A DNA stretch of 64,000 bases from JAKFWI01 sp031399165 (GCA_031399165.1 JANNOO010000035.1:62001-126000); one strand, 5' to 3'; positions 44,725 through 55,303 are shown, counted from the first letter of the stretch. Notes: generated by a model from the letters alone, not told the origin. Made by a program: numbers and translations.

Positions 44725-44784
44725 CGCCCCGTGCTGCCGCGCCGGCGCTGGACATGCAAGCCCCGTTGCGCGAAAGCCAGCGCG
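44725..44784. promoter_or_regulatory. 60-base divergent promoter region between bioF and bioA
   Basis: Both biotin transcripts must start in, or overlap, these 60 bases. I see no BioR-type TTATCTATAA site and no BirA-type operator. The sequence is GC-rich with no clear -35/-10 pair, so the mode of regulation is not visible. Confidence 0.45.
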
Positions 44785-46062
44785 ATGGGCGAAGACATAC
44801 CCGATTGGATGCGCGGCGGCTTCGCTTATGTGTGGCGCCCGTACACCGCGATGAAGAACGCCGCCCCGCCCCTGCCGGTCGTGCGCACCGAGGGCGTTCG
44901 CCTGCATCTTGCCGATGGCGGCGTGCTAATCGACGGCATCGCGTCCTGGTGGACCGCGGCGCACGGCTACAACCATCCGCACATCGTCGAGGCGCTGCGC
45001 AAACAGGCCGAGACCATGCCGCATGTGATGTTCGGCGGCCTGGCGCACGAGCCGGCATGGCGTCTGGCCAGGCGGCTCGGAGACATACTCCCCGGTAGTG
45101 TGGGGCGTGTATTCTTCGCAGAATCCGGCTCGGTCTCGGTTGAGATCGCGATGAAGATGGCGCTGCAATATTGGCTGAACAGCGGCGTGCGCGGGCGGAC
45201 GAAATTCGTCTCATTCCGCGGCGGCTATCACGGCGACACGCTTGCGACGATGACCGTGTGCGATCCGGAAGAGGGCATGCACGCCATGTTCGCCGGCGTT
45301 CTGCCCGCCCAGCATGTCGTCGCGCTGCCGCGTGATGAGGAAAGCACGGCCGCCCTGGACCGCTTGCTCGCCGAGAAGCAGAGCGAGATCGCCGCGATCA
45401 TCGTCGAGCCCATGGCGCAGGGCGCCGGCGGCATGATCTTCCACGATTCCGAAACATTACGCCGCGTGCGCGCTCTGGCCGACAAATATGGCCTGTTGCT
45501 CATTCTCGACGAGATATTCACCGGCTTCGGGCGCACCGGGCAATTGTTCGCCATGGACCACACGGGCGTGGTTCCGGACATCGTCACCCTCAGCAAGGCG
45601 CTTACCGGGGGCGTGCTGCCGCTCTCGGCCGCGATCGCCAACGAGCGGGTGTTTTCGGCGTTCTGGAGCGACGACCCGGCCAAGGCGCTGATGCACGGCC
45701 CCACCTACATGGCCAATCCCATGGCCTGCGCCGCCGCCAACGCTGCACTCGACATCATCGAAACCGGCGCCTGGAAGCGCGACGCGCCGCGGATTGCGCA
45801 ACGGCTGCGCGACGGCCTGGCGCCCTGCCGCGATCTGCCGGGCGTGCGCGATGTGCGCGTGCTGGGCGCGATCGGCGTGGTCGAACTTGAGCGCGAACCG
45901 GATCGCGCCGACCTGACCCGCCGCTTCGCCGCGCGCGGCGCATGGATCAGACCGATGGGGCGCGTGGTCTACCTGACGCCGGCGCTAAACATCGGCGATG
46001 ACGATCTCGCCACGCTGACAAGCGCGATCAGCGGCGTGCTGGCCGAACCATCAACACGGTAA
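44785..46062 (+). CDS. bioA: Adenosylmethionine-8-amino-7-oxononanoate aminotransferase
   Basis: 425 residues from the ATG at 44785 (MGEDIPDWMRGGFAYVWRPY). The frame is open far upstream, but that part is antisense to bioF and is rejected. PLP enzyme that makes 7,8-diaminopelargonate. Landmarks are DGIASWWTAAHGYNHPHIVE, FFAESGSVSVEIAMKMALQY, SFRGGYHGDTLATM, LILDEIFTGFGRTGQLFAMD, and the PLP Lys in TLSKALTGGVLPLSA. It completes the late biotin steps except BioB. Confidence 0.94.
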   Translation: MGEDIPDWMRGGFAYVWRPYTAMKNAAPPLPVVRTEGVRLHLADGGVLIDGIASWWTAAHGYNHPHIVEALRKQAETMPHVMFGGLAHEPAWRLARRLGDILPGSVGRVFFAESGSVSVEIAMKMALQYWLNSGVRGRTKFVSFRGGYHGDTLATMTVCDPEEGMHAMFAGVLPAQHVVALPRDEESTAALDRLLAEKQSEIAAIIVEPMAQGAGGMIFHDSETLRRVRALADKYGLLLILDEIFTGFGRTGQLFAMDHTGVVPDIVTLSKALTGGVLPLSAAIANERVFSAFWSDDPAKALMHGPTYMANPMACAAANAALDIIETGAWKRDAPRIAQRLRDGLAPCRDLPGVRDVRVLGAIGVVELEREPDRADLTRRFAARGAWIRPMGRVVYLTPALNIGDDDLATLTSAISGVLAEPSTR

Positions 46063-46183
46063 ACGCGCACTCACGCTGATTTTTTATCGACTCGCCGATC
46101 CAGGGGGGCTACCTATGCGTGTGGCAGGGCGCGCACCATTGCGGCTCCCTCCCGGCCGGGCGTCCGCCACGAACGGCTGAAAG

Positions 46184-46229
46184 TCCTTCGCCGCCGGCTC
46201 CCCCCCGCCTACATGCTGGCGGCGAAGGA
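46184..46229. repeat. Inverted repeat / REP-like element after modA
   Basis: TCCTTCGCCGCC (46184-46195) and GGCGGCGAAGGA (46218-46229) are exact complements with a 22-base loop containing seven consecutive C. It fills the gap between the convergent bioA and modA genes. The size and look are those of dispersed palindromic elements, and it could also work as a transcription stop for either gene. Copy number cannot be judged from one window. Confidence 0.5.
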
Positions 46230-46235
46230 TCTTCT

Positions 46236-47015
46236 CTACGGCAGCACAAAGCCCTGCGCCTGAAAGATCGTTCGCGCCTCGGACCCGCGCAGGAACGCGG
46301 CGAACGCCTTCGCCTCGCGCGCCTGGCCGCCCGAAACGACAGCCATGGGATAGGATATCTTCGGAAACGTCGCCTGCGGAAACTCGCCCACCACGACGAC
46401 CTTGGCTCCCGCCGCCTTCGCGTCAGTGAGATAGACAATACCCGCCGCCGCATCGCCCGTTTCAACGAAGCGCAATGCGGCGCGCACGTTTTCGGCGCGC
46501 GCCACATCGTGCTCGACGCTTTCCCACACGCCCAGCGCCTGCAAAGCGGCGCGGGCATATTTGCCGGCGGGTACGCTTTCAGGATCGGCCATGGCCATCT
46601 TGCCGCCGGCCAGCGCGCCCTTGAGATTGAATCCCGGCGTGATCTTTACGGCCAGCGGTTTGCCTGCCGGCGCGACAAGAACGAGCTTGTTGGAGATGAT
46701 CGAAACGCGCGTGGCCGGATCGATCAGCTTCTTCTCTGCAAGATAATCCATCCATGGCTCATCGGCGGAGATGAATAGATCGGCCCTGGCGCCCTGTTCG
46801 ATCTGCCGCGCCAGCGTGGAGCTGGCGGCGTAACTCAGCGTCGGCTTGGCGCGGCCGGTGGCAGCGTACACGTCGGCAATCTGATTGAGCGCGTCGGTGA
46901 GGCTGGACGCGGCATAGACCAGCAACGGCTTCTGTGTCTGCGCCGAAGCGCTCCCAGCGCCCAGCGTGCAAAGCGTCAGCCAGACGCCTAGTCGCAAAAC
47001 ATGCCGCCTGATCAC
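46236..47015 (-). CDS. modA: Molybdate ABC transporter substrate-binding protein, orphan
   Basis: 259 residues. Sec signal ends AGSASAQ. The mature protein opens PLLVYAASSLTDALNQIADV, and the oxyanion-binding Ser/Thr residues are in YAASSTLARQIEQGARADLF and ISADEPWMDYL. DPESVPAGKYARAALQALGV and IVYLTDAKAAG are also typical. It binds molybdate or tungstate in the periplasm. No modB permease or modC ATPase gene follows. Downstream is a palindromic repeat and the convergent bioA, and upstream is a peptidase gene. The partner transporter must be elsewhere, or the locus has lost it. Confidence 0.9.
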   Translation of the reverse strand: MIRRHVLRLGVWLTLCTLGAGSASAQTQKPLLVYAASSLTDALNQIADVYAATGRAKPTLSYAASSTLARQIEQGARADLFISADEPWMDYLAEKKLIDPATRVSIISNKLVLVAPAGKPLAVKITPGFNLKGALAGGKMAMADPESVPAGKYARAALQALGVWESVEHDVARAENVRAALRFVETGDAAAGIVYLTDAKAAGAKVVVVGEFPQATFPKISYPMAVVSGGQAREAKAFAAFLRGSEARTIFQAQGFVLP

Positions 47016-47109
47016 ACAGCGCCCCGCTGTCTCTCGGCCTTGCCGGGGCCGAACACGCGTTCACCGCCCTTCATCAGCCGCGGCTTCAGCACGATCGCGG
47101 CGGCGTTCT

Positions 47110-49173
47110 TCACTTCGTCAGCTCCGCCACCAGCGCATCGGCGCCATACACGTTGGAAAGCGCTTCGAGAATCACGGTCGAGGCCACCGAAACCGTCCGG
47201 TTCAGCCGCGCGTCGTAAATATAATCGCCGCCTAAAGAATGGATGTTGCCGTCAAACGCCGCGCCGGCCACGCGCCCTTCGCGATCAACCAGGGGGCTGC
47301 CGGAATTGCCGCCGATAATGTCGTTTGTAGTCGAAACGTTGAAGATCGTGCCCGGATTCAGCGACGACAGCTTCGCCTGCCATGACGGCGTGAGCTTGTA
47401 GGGCGGCGCGCCGGTTGCGCGTTCTCCCAGCCCGGAGACGTAGGTGAACGGCGCCACCGCAGTTCCGTTCGGCTCGGTCCAGCCGCGCACACGGCCGTAG
47501 GACAAGCGCAGCGTAAAGGTCGCGTCCGGATAGGTTGTGTCGCCGTAGATGGCAAAGCGCGCTTTCGCCAGCCGCTCATGGGCCTGGATCGTCGGCCCTT
47601 CGACCGCTTCCTTGTAGCGCTTGCGCTCGGCGCGCGCGTCATCATCCCAGTTCCGCACGAATACGATTAGCGGATCGTTCGACTCGGCGATGGCTTTGGC
47701 CCCGCCTTTCCATAAGCGCGCCCGCTCCGCCGCATCGCCGAGTTTTGTGCCGACCACCAGCCGCGCCGCCAGATCCTCCGGGCTCTCCTTGCCCAAGATT
47801 TTGCGCACCAGCGCATTGTCCGCCGTGAGATATTCGCGTGTCTTGGACAGCCAGAATGAGATCAGCAGCCGCTCCAGCGGGTTTTCCACCGGCGTGGCGG
47901 CAAGCAATTCGGCTTCGATGCGCGGCAGGCTTGCCTGGGTAAAACCAGGCAGGCGTTCGGAATCCGGTTTGCCGCGTTCGGCCGCCCCGCGCACCAGCAT
48001 GCGCGCAAACGCCATAAGTTCCGAGCCGCTGCCCGGCGCCTGCTCGGCGAAATAATAGGTTTGATAGAAGCCGCTAAACGTCGTCGTCGCGCTGGCGATC
48101 TCGCCGAACGCATCGCCAACGCTGCCTTTCAGCTTTGCGTCGGCATTGATGCGCGCCAGCAATTCGTTCTGCTCTGCCTGCTTGGCGGCAAACACGGCAG
48201 GATCAACCAGCGCCAGACGCCGTCCCGAGCGGCCCTTGAAGCTGTTTTCCTGACTGAACAATGTATCGGACGCTATGCGCTTTTCTTCATCGCCGAGCGC
48301 CGAATAAGCCAGCAAGCGGCCGCGCAATTCGGAATGCAGATTGAGACGCCACGGCAGAACATAGTCGCGCTGGAACGCCAGTTCGGCGTTGGTCAATTGC
48401 CGGCTGGTGCCGCCGGGATTGCCGGAAATGAACACCGGCTCATCCGCGGTCAGCGGCGTGGTGCGCAATTTGAAATGCTGCGGCGTCGCCGCCGGCTTGC
48501 CGTTTTCATAGAGGCGGATGTAAGCCGCATCGAGGCAGTAGCGCGGGAAATTGAAATTGTCCGGATCGCCGCCAAAGAACGCGGTGTCGATTTCCGGCGC
48601 GAACACCAGGCGCACGTCTTCGTAGCGCTTGTAGGCGTAGAGCTTGTATTGCCCGCCCTCATACAGCGAGACCACCTCGCAGGCGCGATCCTTGCGATCT
48701 TTCTTGCAGGCGTTTTCAAGGCGCGCCTGCGCCGCATCCCGCGCCTTGGTGAAATTGGCGCCCGTGGCGCCGGCTGTCGCCTTGCCGATCTCGACGGTGA
48801 CATCGCTGATTTCCGTGAGCACTTGCAGCGCCATGCCGGGGCAGGATTTTTCCTCGCCGCGGGTTTTTGCAAGATAGCCGGTGACGACCGTATCGTTGCC
48901 GGTCGTGGACAGATTCTGCACGCAGTCGACCACGCAATGGTGATTGGTCTGCACCAGCCCCGCGCCGCTGACGATCGCCGCCGAACAACCGCCCTCGATG
49001 CGCGCTGAGGCGAGCCGCACCCGATCAAGCCATACCTGGTCCGGCGCCCATCCCAATTCGGCGCGCGCTTTGGCGGTCGGGAAATTGTCGAAGGTCCACA
49101 TGCCTTCTTCGGCGCGCGCCGTGCTGGCGCCAAGTGCAAACGCAGCCATAAACGCCAGATTGAGATGTTTCAC
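47110..49173 (-). CDS. S46-family dipeptidyl-peptidase, DPP7-like
   Basis: 687 residues with a Sec signal (MKHLNLAFMAAFALGASTAR, then AEEGMW). Periplasmic serine exopeptidase that removes dipeptides from peptide N-termini. The triad is visible: His in VQTNHHCVVDC (residue 78-79), Asp in DTAFFGGDPDNFNFPRY, Ser in DIIGGNSGSPLVD. Counting 18 residues past that Ser lands on Gly of AAFDGN. In P. gingivalis DPP11 the matching position is Arg673 (acidic P1), while DPP7 has Gly673, so a preference for hydrophobic P1 is predicted. Such enzymes serve peptide scavenging. Confidence 0.92.
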   Translation of the reverse strand: MKHLNLAFMAAFALGASTARAEEGMWTFDNFPTAKARAELGWAPDQVWLDRVRLASARIEGGCSAAIVSGAGLVQTNHHCVVDCVQNLSTTGNDTVVTGYLAKTRGEEKSCPGMALQVLTEISDVTVEIGKATAGATGANFTKARDAAQARLENACKKDRKDRACEVVSLYEGGQYKLYAYKRYEDVRLVFAPEIDTAFFGGDPDNFNFPRYCLDAAYIRLYENGKPAATPQHFKLRTTPLTADEPVFISGNPGGTSRQLTNAELAFQRDYVLPWRLNLHSELRGRLLAYSALGDEEKRIASDTLFSQENSFKGRSGRRLALVDPAVFAAKQAEQNELLARINADAKLKGSVGDAFGEIASATTTFSGFYQTYYFAEQAPGSGSELMAFARMLVRGAAERGKPDSERLPGFTQASLPRIEAELLAATPVENPLERLLISFWLSKTREYLTADNALVRKILGKESPEDLAARLVVGTKLGDAAERARLWKGGAKAIAESNDPLIVFVRNWDDDARAERKRYKEAVEGPTIQAHERLAKARFAIYGDTTYPDATFTLRLSYGRVRGWTEPNGTAVAPFTYVSGLGERATGAPPYKLTPSWQAKLSSLNPGTIFNVSTTNDIIGGNSGSPLVDREGRVAGAAFDGNIHSLGGDYIYDARLNRTVSVASTVILEALSNVYGADALVAELTK

Positions 49174-49292
49174 GTTAGGTCTCCATTCACCCCGGGTGCA
49201 TTTTGGCCAAGGTAGAGGCTCATGGGCAAGCAGCAGGATCGCTCATATCTCGTGGCGGAGCGTTTATCTCGCCGGATTACGTTGGAGGATGC

Positions 49293-49673
49293 ATGAAACG
49301 GTTGGCAGCAGCGGTGATTTTGGGCTCAATGATGTTTACGCCAGCGCTGGCCCAGTCCGCCGCCCCGCCCCTGGCCGGCGACGCGGCAAAGGGCAAAACC
49401 CGGTTCACGCAGGTTTGCGCCGCTTGCCATGGCGCAAAAAGCACGCCGGTCGCGCCGGCGCTTGTCGGCGTGCATGGGCGCAAAGCGGGAACAGCAGCTG
49501 GCTTTACCTATTCAAAGGGGATGACCGCTTCCGGCATCGTATGGGACGACGCAAAGCTTGACGTCTATCTGGCCGCGCCCACTAAATTAATTACCGGCGG
49601 CAAGATGGCGATCAACGTCCCCAAGCCCGCAGATCGCGCCGACGTCATCGCCTATCTGAAAACGCTTAAATAG
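49293..49673 (+). CDS. Class I c-type cytochrome (c2/c550-like)
   Basis: 126 residues from the ATG at 49293, preceded by TTGGAGG. A start at 49203 would add 30 residues before the signal and is rejected. Signal MKRLAAAVILGSMMFTPALA. The haem motif is CAACHG, then PALVGVHGRKAG and FTYSKGMTASGIVWD. The probable Met ligand is in LITGGKMAINVPKPADR, where cytochrome c2 has GTKM. The single-gene unit ends in a good terminator. General periplasmic electron carrier. It is not the type seen in the amine-oxidation cluster. Confidence 0.9.
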   Translation: MKRLAAAVILGSMMFTPALAQSAAPPLAGDAAKGKTRFTQVCAACHGAKSTPVAPALVGVHGRKAGTAAGFTYSKGMTASGIVWDDAKLDVYLAAPTKLITGGKMAINVPKPADRADVIAYLKTLK

Positions 49674-49689
49674 TAAAACTTCTGACGCG

Positions 49690-49727
49690 AAAGCGCCCGC
49701 ACCATTTCGAGTGCGGGCGCTTTTCTG
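49690..49727. terminator. Bidirectional intrinsic terminator
   Basis: AAAGCGCCCGCAC (49690-49702) and GTGCGGGCGCTTT (49711-49723) form a 13-base stem with an 8-base loop, with TTTTC following on the plus strand. It lies between the convergent cytochrome and GlsB/YeaQ genes and can serve both. It is the best intrinsic terminator in the window. Confidence 0.85.
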
Positions 49728-49736
49728 CGTATACCT

Positions 49737-49994
49737 TTAAACCGCGCGGCGTCCGCGGAACATGTTGACCACTACCAGGAGCACGACGGCACCTAGGGTA
49801 GAGATGATGAGGCTGCCCCAGAAACCGGCAAAGCCAATACCAAAGGCGCTGGCAATAAACCCGCCTGCCAACGCACCCAGCAAGCCGATGATAAGGTTGG
49901 TAAGCAAGCCGTCCTTGCGCCCCATCAATTGCTCTGCGATCCAGCCGGCAAAAACGCCGACGATAATCGCGCTTAAAAGTCCAATGCCATTCAT
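49737..49994 (-). CDS. GlsB/YeaQ/YmgE-family stress-response membrane protein
   Basis: 85 residues with three hydrophobic segments. It opens MNGIGLLSAIIVGVFAGWIA, and the family core is GRKDGLLTNLIIGLLGALAG, GFIASAFGIG, ending GAVVLLVVVNMFRGRR. This is the small transglycosylase-associated family induced under general stress. The biochemical role is unknown. Confidence 0.9.
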   Translation of the reverse strand: MNGIGLLSAIIVGVFAGWIAEQLMGRKDGLLTNLIIGLLGALAGGFIASAFGIGFAGFWGSLIISTLGAVVLLVVVNMFRGRRAV

Positions 49995-50021
49995 GGCGTT
50001 TCTCCATAATTGTTGGAGAAC

Positions 50022-51164
50022 CTACGCCTTGTTCACACCTTCGTTCCCAAAAGAACTGACCCAGGCCGGCGGGCGGAATGGCTTGTCCAGCGCTGTGGCC
50101 ACCGCTTGGTGGGCGATCGCGCCGTCCGCCACATTGAGCCCCGCCGCGAGATGCGGATCGTCGCGCAGCGCCTGATGGATGCCTTTGCTCGCCAGCGCCA
50201 TGGTGAACGGCAGGGTTACATTGTTCAGCGCGAACGCGCTGGTTCGCGCCACCGCGCCGGGCATGTTTGCAACGCAATAATGCAGCACGCCGTCGACAAC
50301 ATAGACCGGGTTTTCATGCGTCGTCGGCTTTGATGTTTCGAAGCAGCCGCCCTGGTCGATCGAAATATCAACCAGCACCGCGCCGGGCCGCATCGTTTTC
50401 AGCATCGCGCGCGTCACCAGCCTAGGCGCGGCCGCACCGGGGATCAGCACGGCGCCGATCACCAGATCCGCCTCGGAAACCGCCTCCTCCACCGCCGCGC
50501 GCGTGGAATAGATCGTTTCCAGCCGGCCGTTGAATTCGCGGTCCAGCTCCTCCAGCCGGGCGACATTCTTGTCGAACACCGTCACCCGCGCCCGCATGCC
50601 GACCGCGATCTGCGCGGCGTTGTACCCAGCTACGCCCGCGCCAAGGATCACCACATCCGCCGGCTTCACCCCCGGCACGCCGCCCAGCAACACGCCCCGC
50701 CCGCCATGCGCTTTTTCGAGGTAGTTTGCGCCCACCTGTACCGCCATGCGCCCAGCCACTTCGCTCATCGGCTTCAGCAGCGGCAGGCGGCCCTCCGCGT
50801 CCGTCACCGTTTCATAGGCGATCGCCGTAACACCAGAGGCGAGCAGCGCTTCAGCCTGCGCCGGGTCGGGCGCAAGGTGCAGATATGTAAACAGGGTCTG
50901 CCGGGCCTTGAGCCGGGCGATCTCCTGCGGCTGCGGCTCCTTCACCTTCACGATCAGCTCGCCCGCCGCGAACGTGCTCGCCGCGTCGGGCGTGATCTCC
51001 ACGCCAATCTTCCGGTAGCGGTCGTCGGTCGCGCCGACGCCCTCGCCGGCGCCAGTCTCCAGAAAAACCTGATGGCCGGCCCGCACCAGCTCCGCCGCGC
51101 TCTCCGGCGTCAGCCCGACGCGGTGTTCCTGCGGTTTGATCTCTTTAGGACAGGCTATGCGCAT
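50022..51164 (-). CDS. ald: Alanine dehydrogenase
   Basis: 380 residues from the ATG at 51164 (MRIACPKEIKPQEHRVGLTP). A start at 51200 is possible but adds an unconserved stretch. NAD-dependent interconversion of L-alanine with pyruvate and ammonia. Landmarks are LFTYLHLAPDPAQ, KPMSEVAGRMAVQVGANYLE, GVLLGGVPGVKPADVVILGA, GVAGYNAAQIAVGM, DISIDQGGCFETSKPTTHEN and YCVANMPGAVARTSAFALNN. It is the short alanine dehydrogenase form without transhydrogenase domains. Confidence 0.93.
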   Translation of the reverse strand: MRIACPKEIKPQEHRVGLTPESAAELVRAGHQVFLETGAGEGVGATDDRYRKIGVEITPDAASTFAAGELIVKVKEPQPQEIARLKARQTLFTYLHLAPDPAQAEALLASGVTAIAYETVTDAEGRLPLLKPMSEVAGRMAVQVGANYLEKAHGGRGVLLGGVPGVKPADVVILGAGVAGYNAAQIAVGMRARVTVFDKNVARLEELDREFNGRLETIYSTRAAVEEAVSEADLVIGAVLIPGAAAPRLVTRAMLKTMRPGAVLVDISIDQGGCFETSKPTTHENPVYVVDGVLHYCVANMPGAVARTSAFALNNVTLPFTMALASKGIHQALRDDPHLAAGLNVADGAIAHQAVATALDKPFRPPAWVSSFGNEGVNKA

Positions 51165-51250
51165 AAGGGCTCCCGGCTGAGGCAGCCTAGCACTACACAT
51201 GGCCTCGCTGGGAGGGCGAGCCTAGTTTCATTCCCCACCGGCACGCCGTA

Positions 51251-51274
51251 GCTTCCTGCCCAAAGGCAGGAAGC
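51251..51274 (+). promoter_or_regulatory. Hairpin occluding the acs ribosome-binding site
   Basis: GCTTCCTGCC and GGCAGGAAGC are exact complements with a CAAA loop, and the 3' arm ends at the base before the acs ATG (51275). The only Shine-Dalgarno-like sequence (GGCAGGAAG) is inside that arm, so the folded RNA would hide it. Candidate translational control element, such as a thermometer or a protein or sRNA target. Confidence 0.6.
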
Positions 51275-53212
<1,938 letters not shown>

Positions 53213-53216
53213 TGCA

Positions 53217-55136
53217 ATGGGCGGCTTTGCTCCGTCGCGGCGCTGGGCCCTTGGCGCCGCCGTCGCGGCGGCGATAACGCCGCCCGCTTCCGCCCAGCAA
53301 AAAGCACCGCGCACGGCCGCCCAGATCAAATCCGATCAGGCCGCCGCGATCCTCGATGGGCAGAAAGCGCGTGGCTACATAAATTCTGACGCCGATGCGA
53401 TTCGCGCCCGCACGATCACGCGCGAGGGCGTGGCTATCGCGATGCAGGTGCAGGATTTGCCGGGCCTGATGGACGCAGGCTTTGTTCTCGGCCGTGCGCA
53501 GGTCATGCTGCTCGCCGGCGACAATCTTACGGGCGCCCAGGACACGCTCGACGTGCTCACCCGGATCGTGAACACATTTCGCGATCCGCGCCTCGCCGCT
53601 TTCACCGAGCAGATGGCCTACATGGCCGCGTCGCTCTGCTATGCCATCGGCCGCCAGGCGGGCAACGATCCGGCGCGCATGCGCGAAACCCGCCGCCTGA
53701 TGAGTCTAACCGCCAGGCGCTTCGCGCAGGTCGCCGCCTATCACGCGCTCGATGCAAATTCGGCGATGGCGCTGGGCGATTGGGCCGGCGCGCGCCGCGC
53801 AGCCGAGGCCGCCTTCGCCACCGAACTCGTCACGCAGAAGGGCGACCAATTCCACACCGCCATGACCGCGCTTGAGACGGCGGCGATGGGCGCGGCGCGC
53901 TTGGGCGACTGGCCTACCGCCTGGCGCTATCTCGAACGCGCGCGCGGCGCCTCTCCCGCCGCGGTCGGCGCGGCGCCGCCGCTGGAAGACCTTGAACGCG
54001 TGTTCGAGACCACGGACGCGGTCATCGTTCTGGCCTGCGCGGACGCTGCCGCGCAAATCTGGCTCGCGACCCGCCAGAGCGGTCTGCGCGGCGCGAGAGT
54101 GTTCGACGTCCCCAATTTCAATCGCTTCCGGCGAGACACGGCGCTCTACGGCGATTACTGGGCGGCGGCCAATCGCAACGGCCGCTTCCGCGGCTTCTGG
54201 GGCGGCTATATGCGCGTCGACGCGCCGGGCGCAGCGGCTGGCGAAAGCGAAGATTTTCGCGGCTTGCTTACGCGCTTTGGCCCCTACTGGCGCGGCTATC
54301 TCGGTGACGCGCTGGAATCAGCGTTCGACGCCGCGCGCGCATCCGGCGCGAGGCGCGCGCTATGGGCGCCGCATGCCGAATTTACCGTCGTGCCGATCAT
54401 TGCGATGCAGAGCGCGTCTGGCCGCTATCTTGGCGAAGGCATGGCTGTGAAGCAGGCGCATAACCTGCGCGATTGCCTGCCGCCCGCGCGCCCAGCCGCA
54501 GCGCGATATTCCGCAACGGTGATCGCGCCGGCGGAGAATGTCGATATTCCCATGGCCCGCATCGAAGGCGCCGCAGTCAAGCGCGCCCTACCCGCGGCGC
54601 CAGGGGCAGACCTTATCATCCACGCCGCCACCCACGCCGGCTTTTCGGAGACGGGAACGATCATCAAGGGCGAGAACGGACAGGTCGTGACGATCGGGCA
54701 ATTCGCCAATATGTATTTCGCCCGCGAGAAGCCCCGGCTTGTTGTGCTGTCGGCCTGCGAGAGCGGCTTTGACGTGCCTTACGGCCACGACTCGATCCTC
54801 TCCTTCCCGCCGCGCCAGATTCTCGGCCTTGGCGCCGAAGCCGTTATCGCCTCGCTGTGGAGCGTAGATGACGCGGCGACGTTCTTCCTGATGTCGCGCA
54901 CGTACAGATCAATGGCCGAAGGCGCGCCGCCCGACCTTGCGTTCGGTCAGGCGCGGTCATGGCTGGCGCGCGCGCGCCGCGCGGACCTGACCAGCCATGC
55001 CGAAGCGCTACGCGTTGCGGGGCTTGTAAGCACAGCAGATGGCGGCGTGATCGGATCAACACTCGCCATCTATCCGGGCGATCCGCCCTTTGCGCATCCG
55101 CGTTACTGGGCGGCCTGGATGTACTTCGGAAAGTAA
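53217..55136 (+). CDS. Exported CHAT-domain (caspase-like) protein
   Basis: 639 residues from the ATG at 53217 (GGGAG nine bases upstream). The N-terminus carries a Tat-type signal, SRRWALGAAVAAAITPPASA. Residues of about 60-260 are helical and repeat-like (TPR-like: GARRAAEAAFATELVTQKGD, then AMTALETAAMGAARLGD). The C-terminal 200 residues are a CHAT domain with the caspase-type dyad: His473 in HAATHAGFSETG and Cys514 in LVVLSACESGFDVPYG, followed by GLGAEAVIASLWSVDDAAT. The predicted protease is periplasmic, whereas most CHAT proteins are cytoplasmic. It sits four bases behind acs. The substrate is unknown. Confidence 0.83.
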   Translation: MGGFAPSRRWALGAAVAAAITPPASAQQKAPRTAAQIKSDQAAAILDGQKARGYINSDADAIRARTITREGVAIAMQVQDLPGLMDAGFVLGRAQVMLLAGDNLTGAQDTLDVLTRIVNTFRDPRLAAFTEQMAYMAASLCYAIGRQAGNDPARMRETRRLMSLTARRFAQVAAYHALDANSAMALGDWAGARRAAEAAFATELVTQKGDQFHTAMTALETAAMGAARLGDWPTAWRYLERARGASPAAVGAAPPLEDLERVFETTDAVIVLACADAAAQIWLATRQSGLRGARVFDVPNFNRFRRDTALYGDYWAAANRNGRFRGFWGGYMRVDAPGAAAGESEDFRGLLTRFGPYWRGYLGDALESAFDAARASGARRALWAPHAEFTVVPIIAMQSASGRYLGEGMAVKQAHNLRDCLPPARPAAARYSATVIAPAENVDIPMARIEGAAVKRALPAAPGADLIIHAATHAGFSETGTIIKGENGQVVTIGQFANMYFAREKPRLVVLSACESGFDVPYGHDSILSFPPRQILGLGAEAVIASLWSVDDAATFFLMSRTYRSMAEGAPPDLAFGQARSWLARARRADLTSHAEALRVAGLVSTADGGVIGSTLAIYPGDPPFAHPRYWAAWMYFGK

Positions 55137-55208
55137 CCGCGGGCCCGCCCGATGTTGCAGCGCGCCGCGAACGCAGTAGAATCACCGCCGTTACAACGGA
55201 GCACCCCA

Positions 55209-55292
55209 ATGGCCAAAGGTCAGATGAAATCCAACAAGGAAACCCGCAAGCCGAAGAAGGAAAAGGCCAAGCCGCCGGCTGGCAAGAAGTAG
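55209..55292 (+). CDS. Very small basic protein, 27 residues
   Basis: ATG at 55209 with CGGAG seven to eight bases upstream, stop TAG at 55290-55292. The translation is MAKGQMKSNKETRKPKKEKA followed by KPPAGKK. Very short Lys-rich proteins beginning MAKGQ-x-(K/R)SN-(K/R)E-x-RKPKKEK are, as I recall, conserved across alphaproteobacteria. The function is not known to me. The strong hairpin 11 bases downstream would close the transcript. Confidence 0.65.
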   Translation: MAKGQMKSNKETRKPKKEKAKPPAGKK

Positions 55293-55303
55293 GATCGCTT
55301 CTT

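Noticed and set aside
44215..44784. 190-codon N-terminal extension of bioA
   Set aside because: It is wholly antisense to bioF, and the conserved BioA start (WMRGGFAYVWRPY) lies just after the ATG at 44785.
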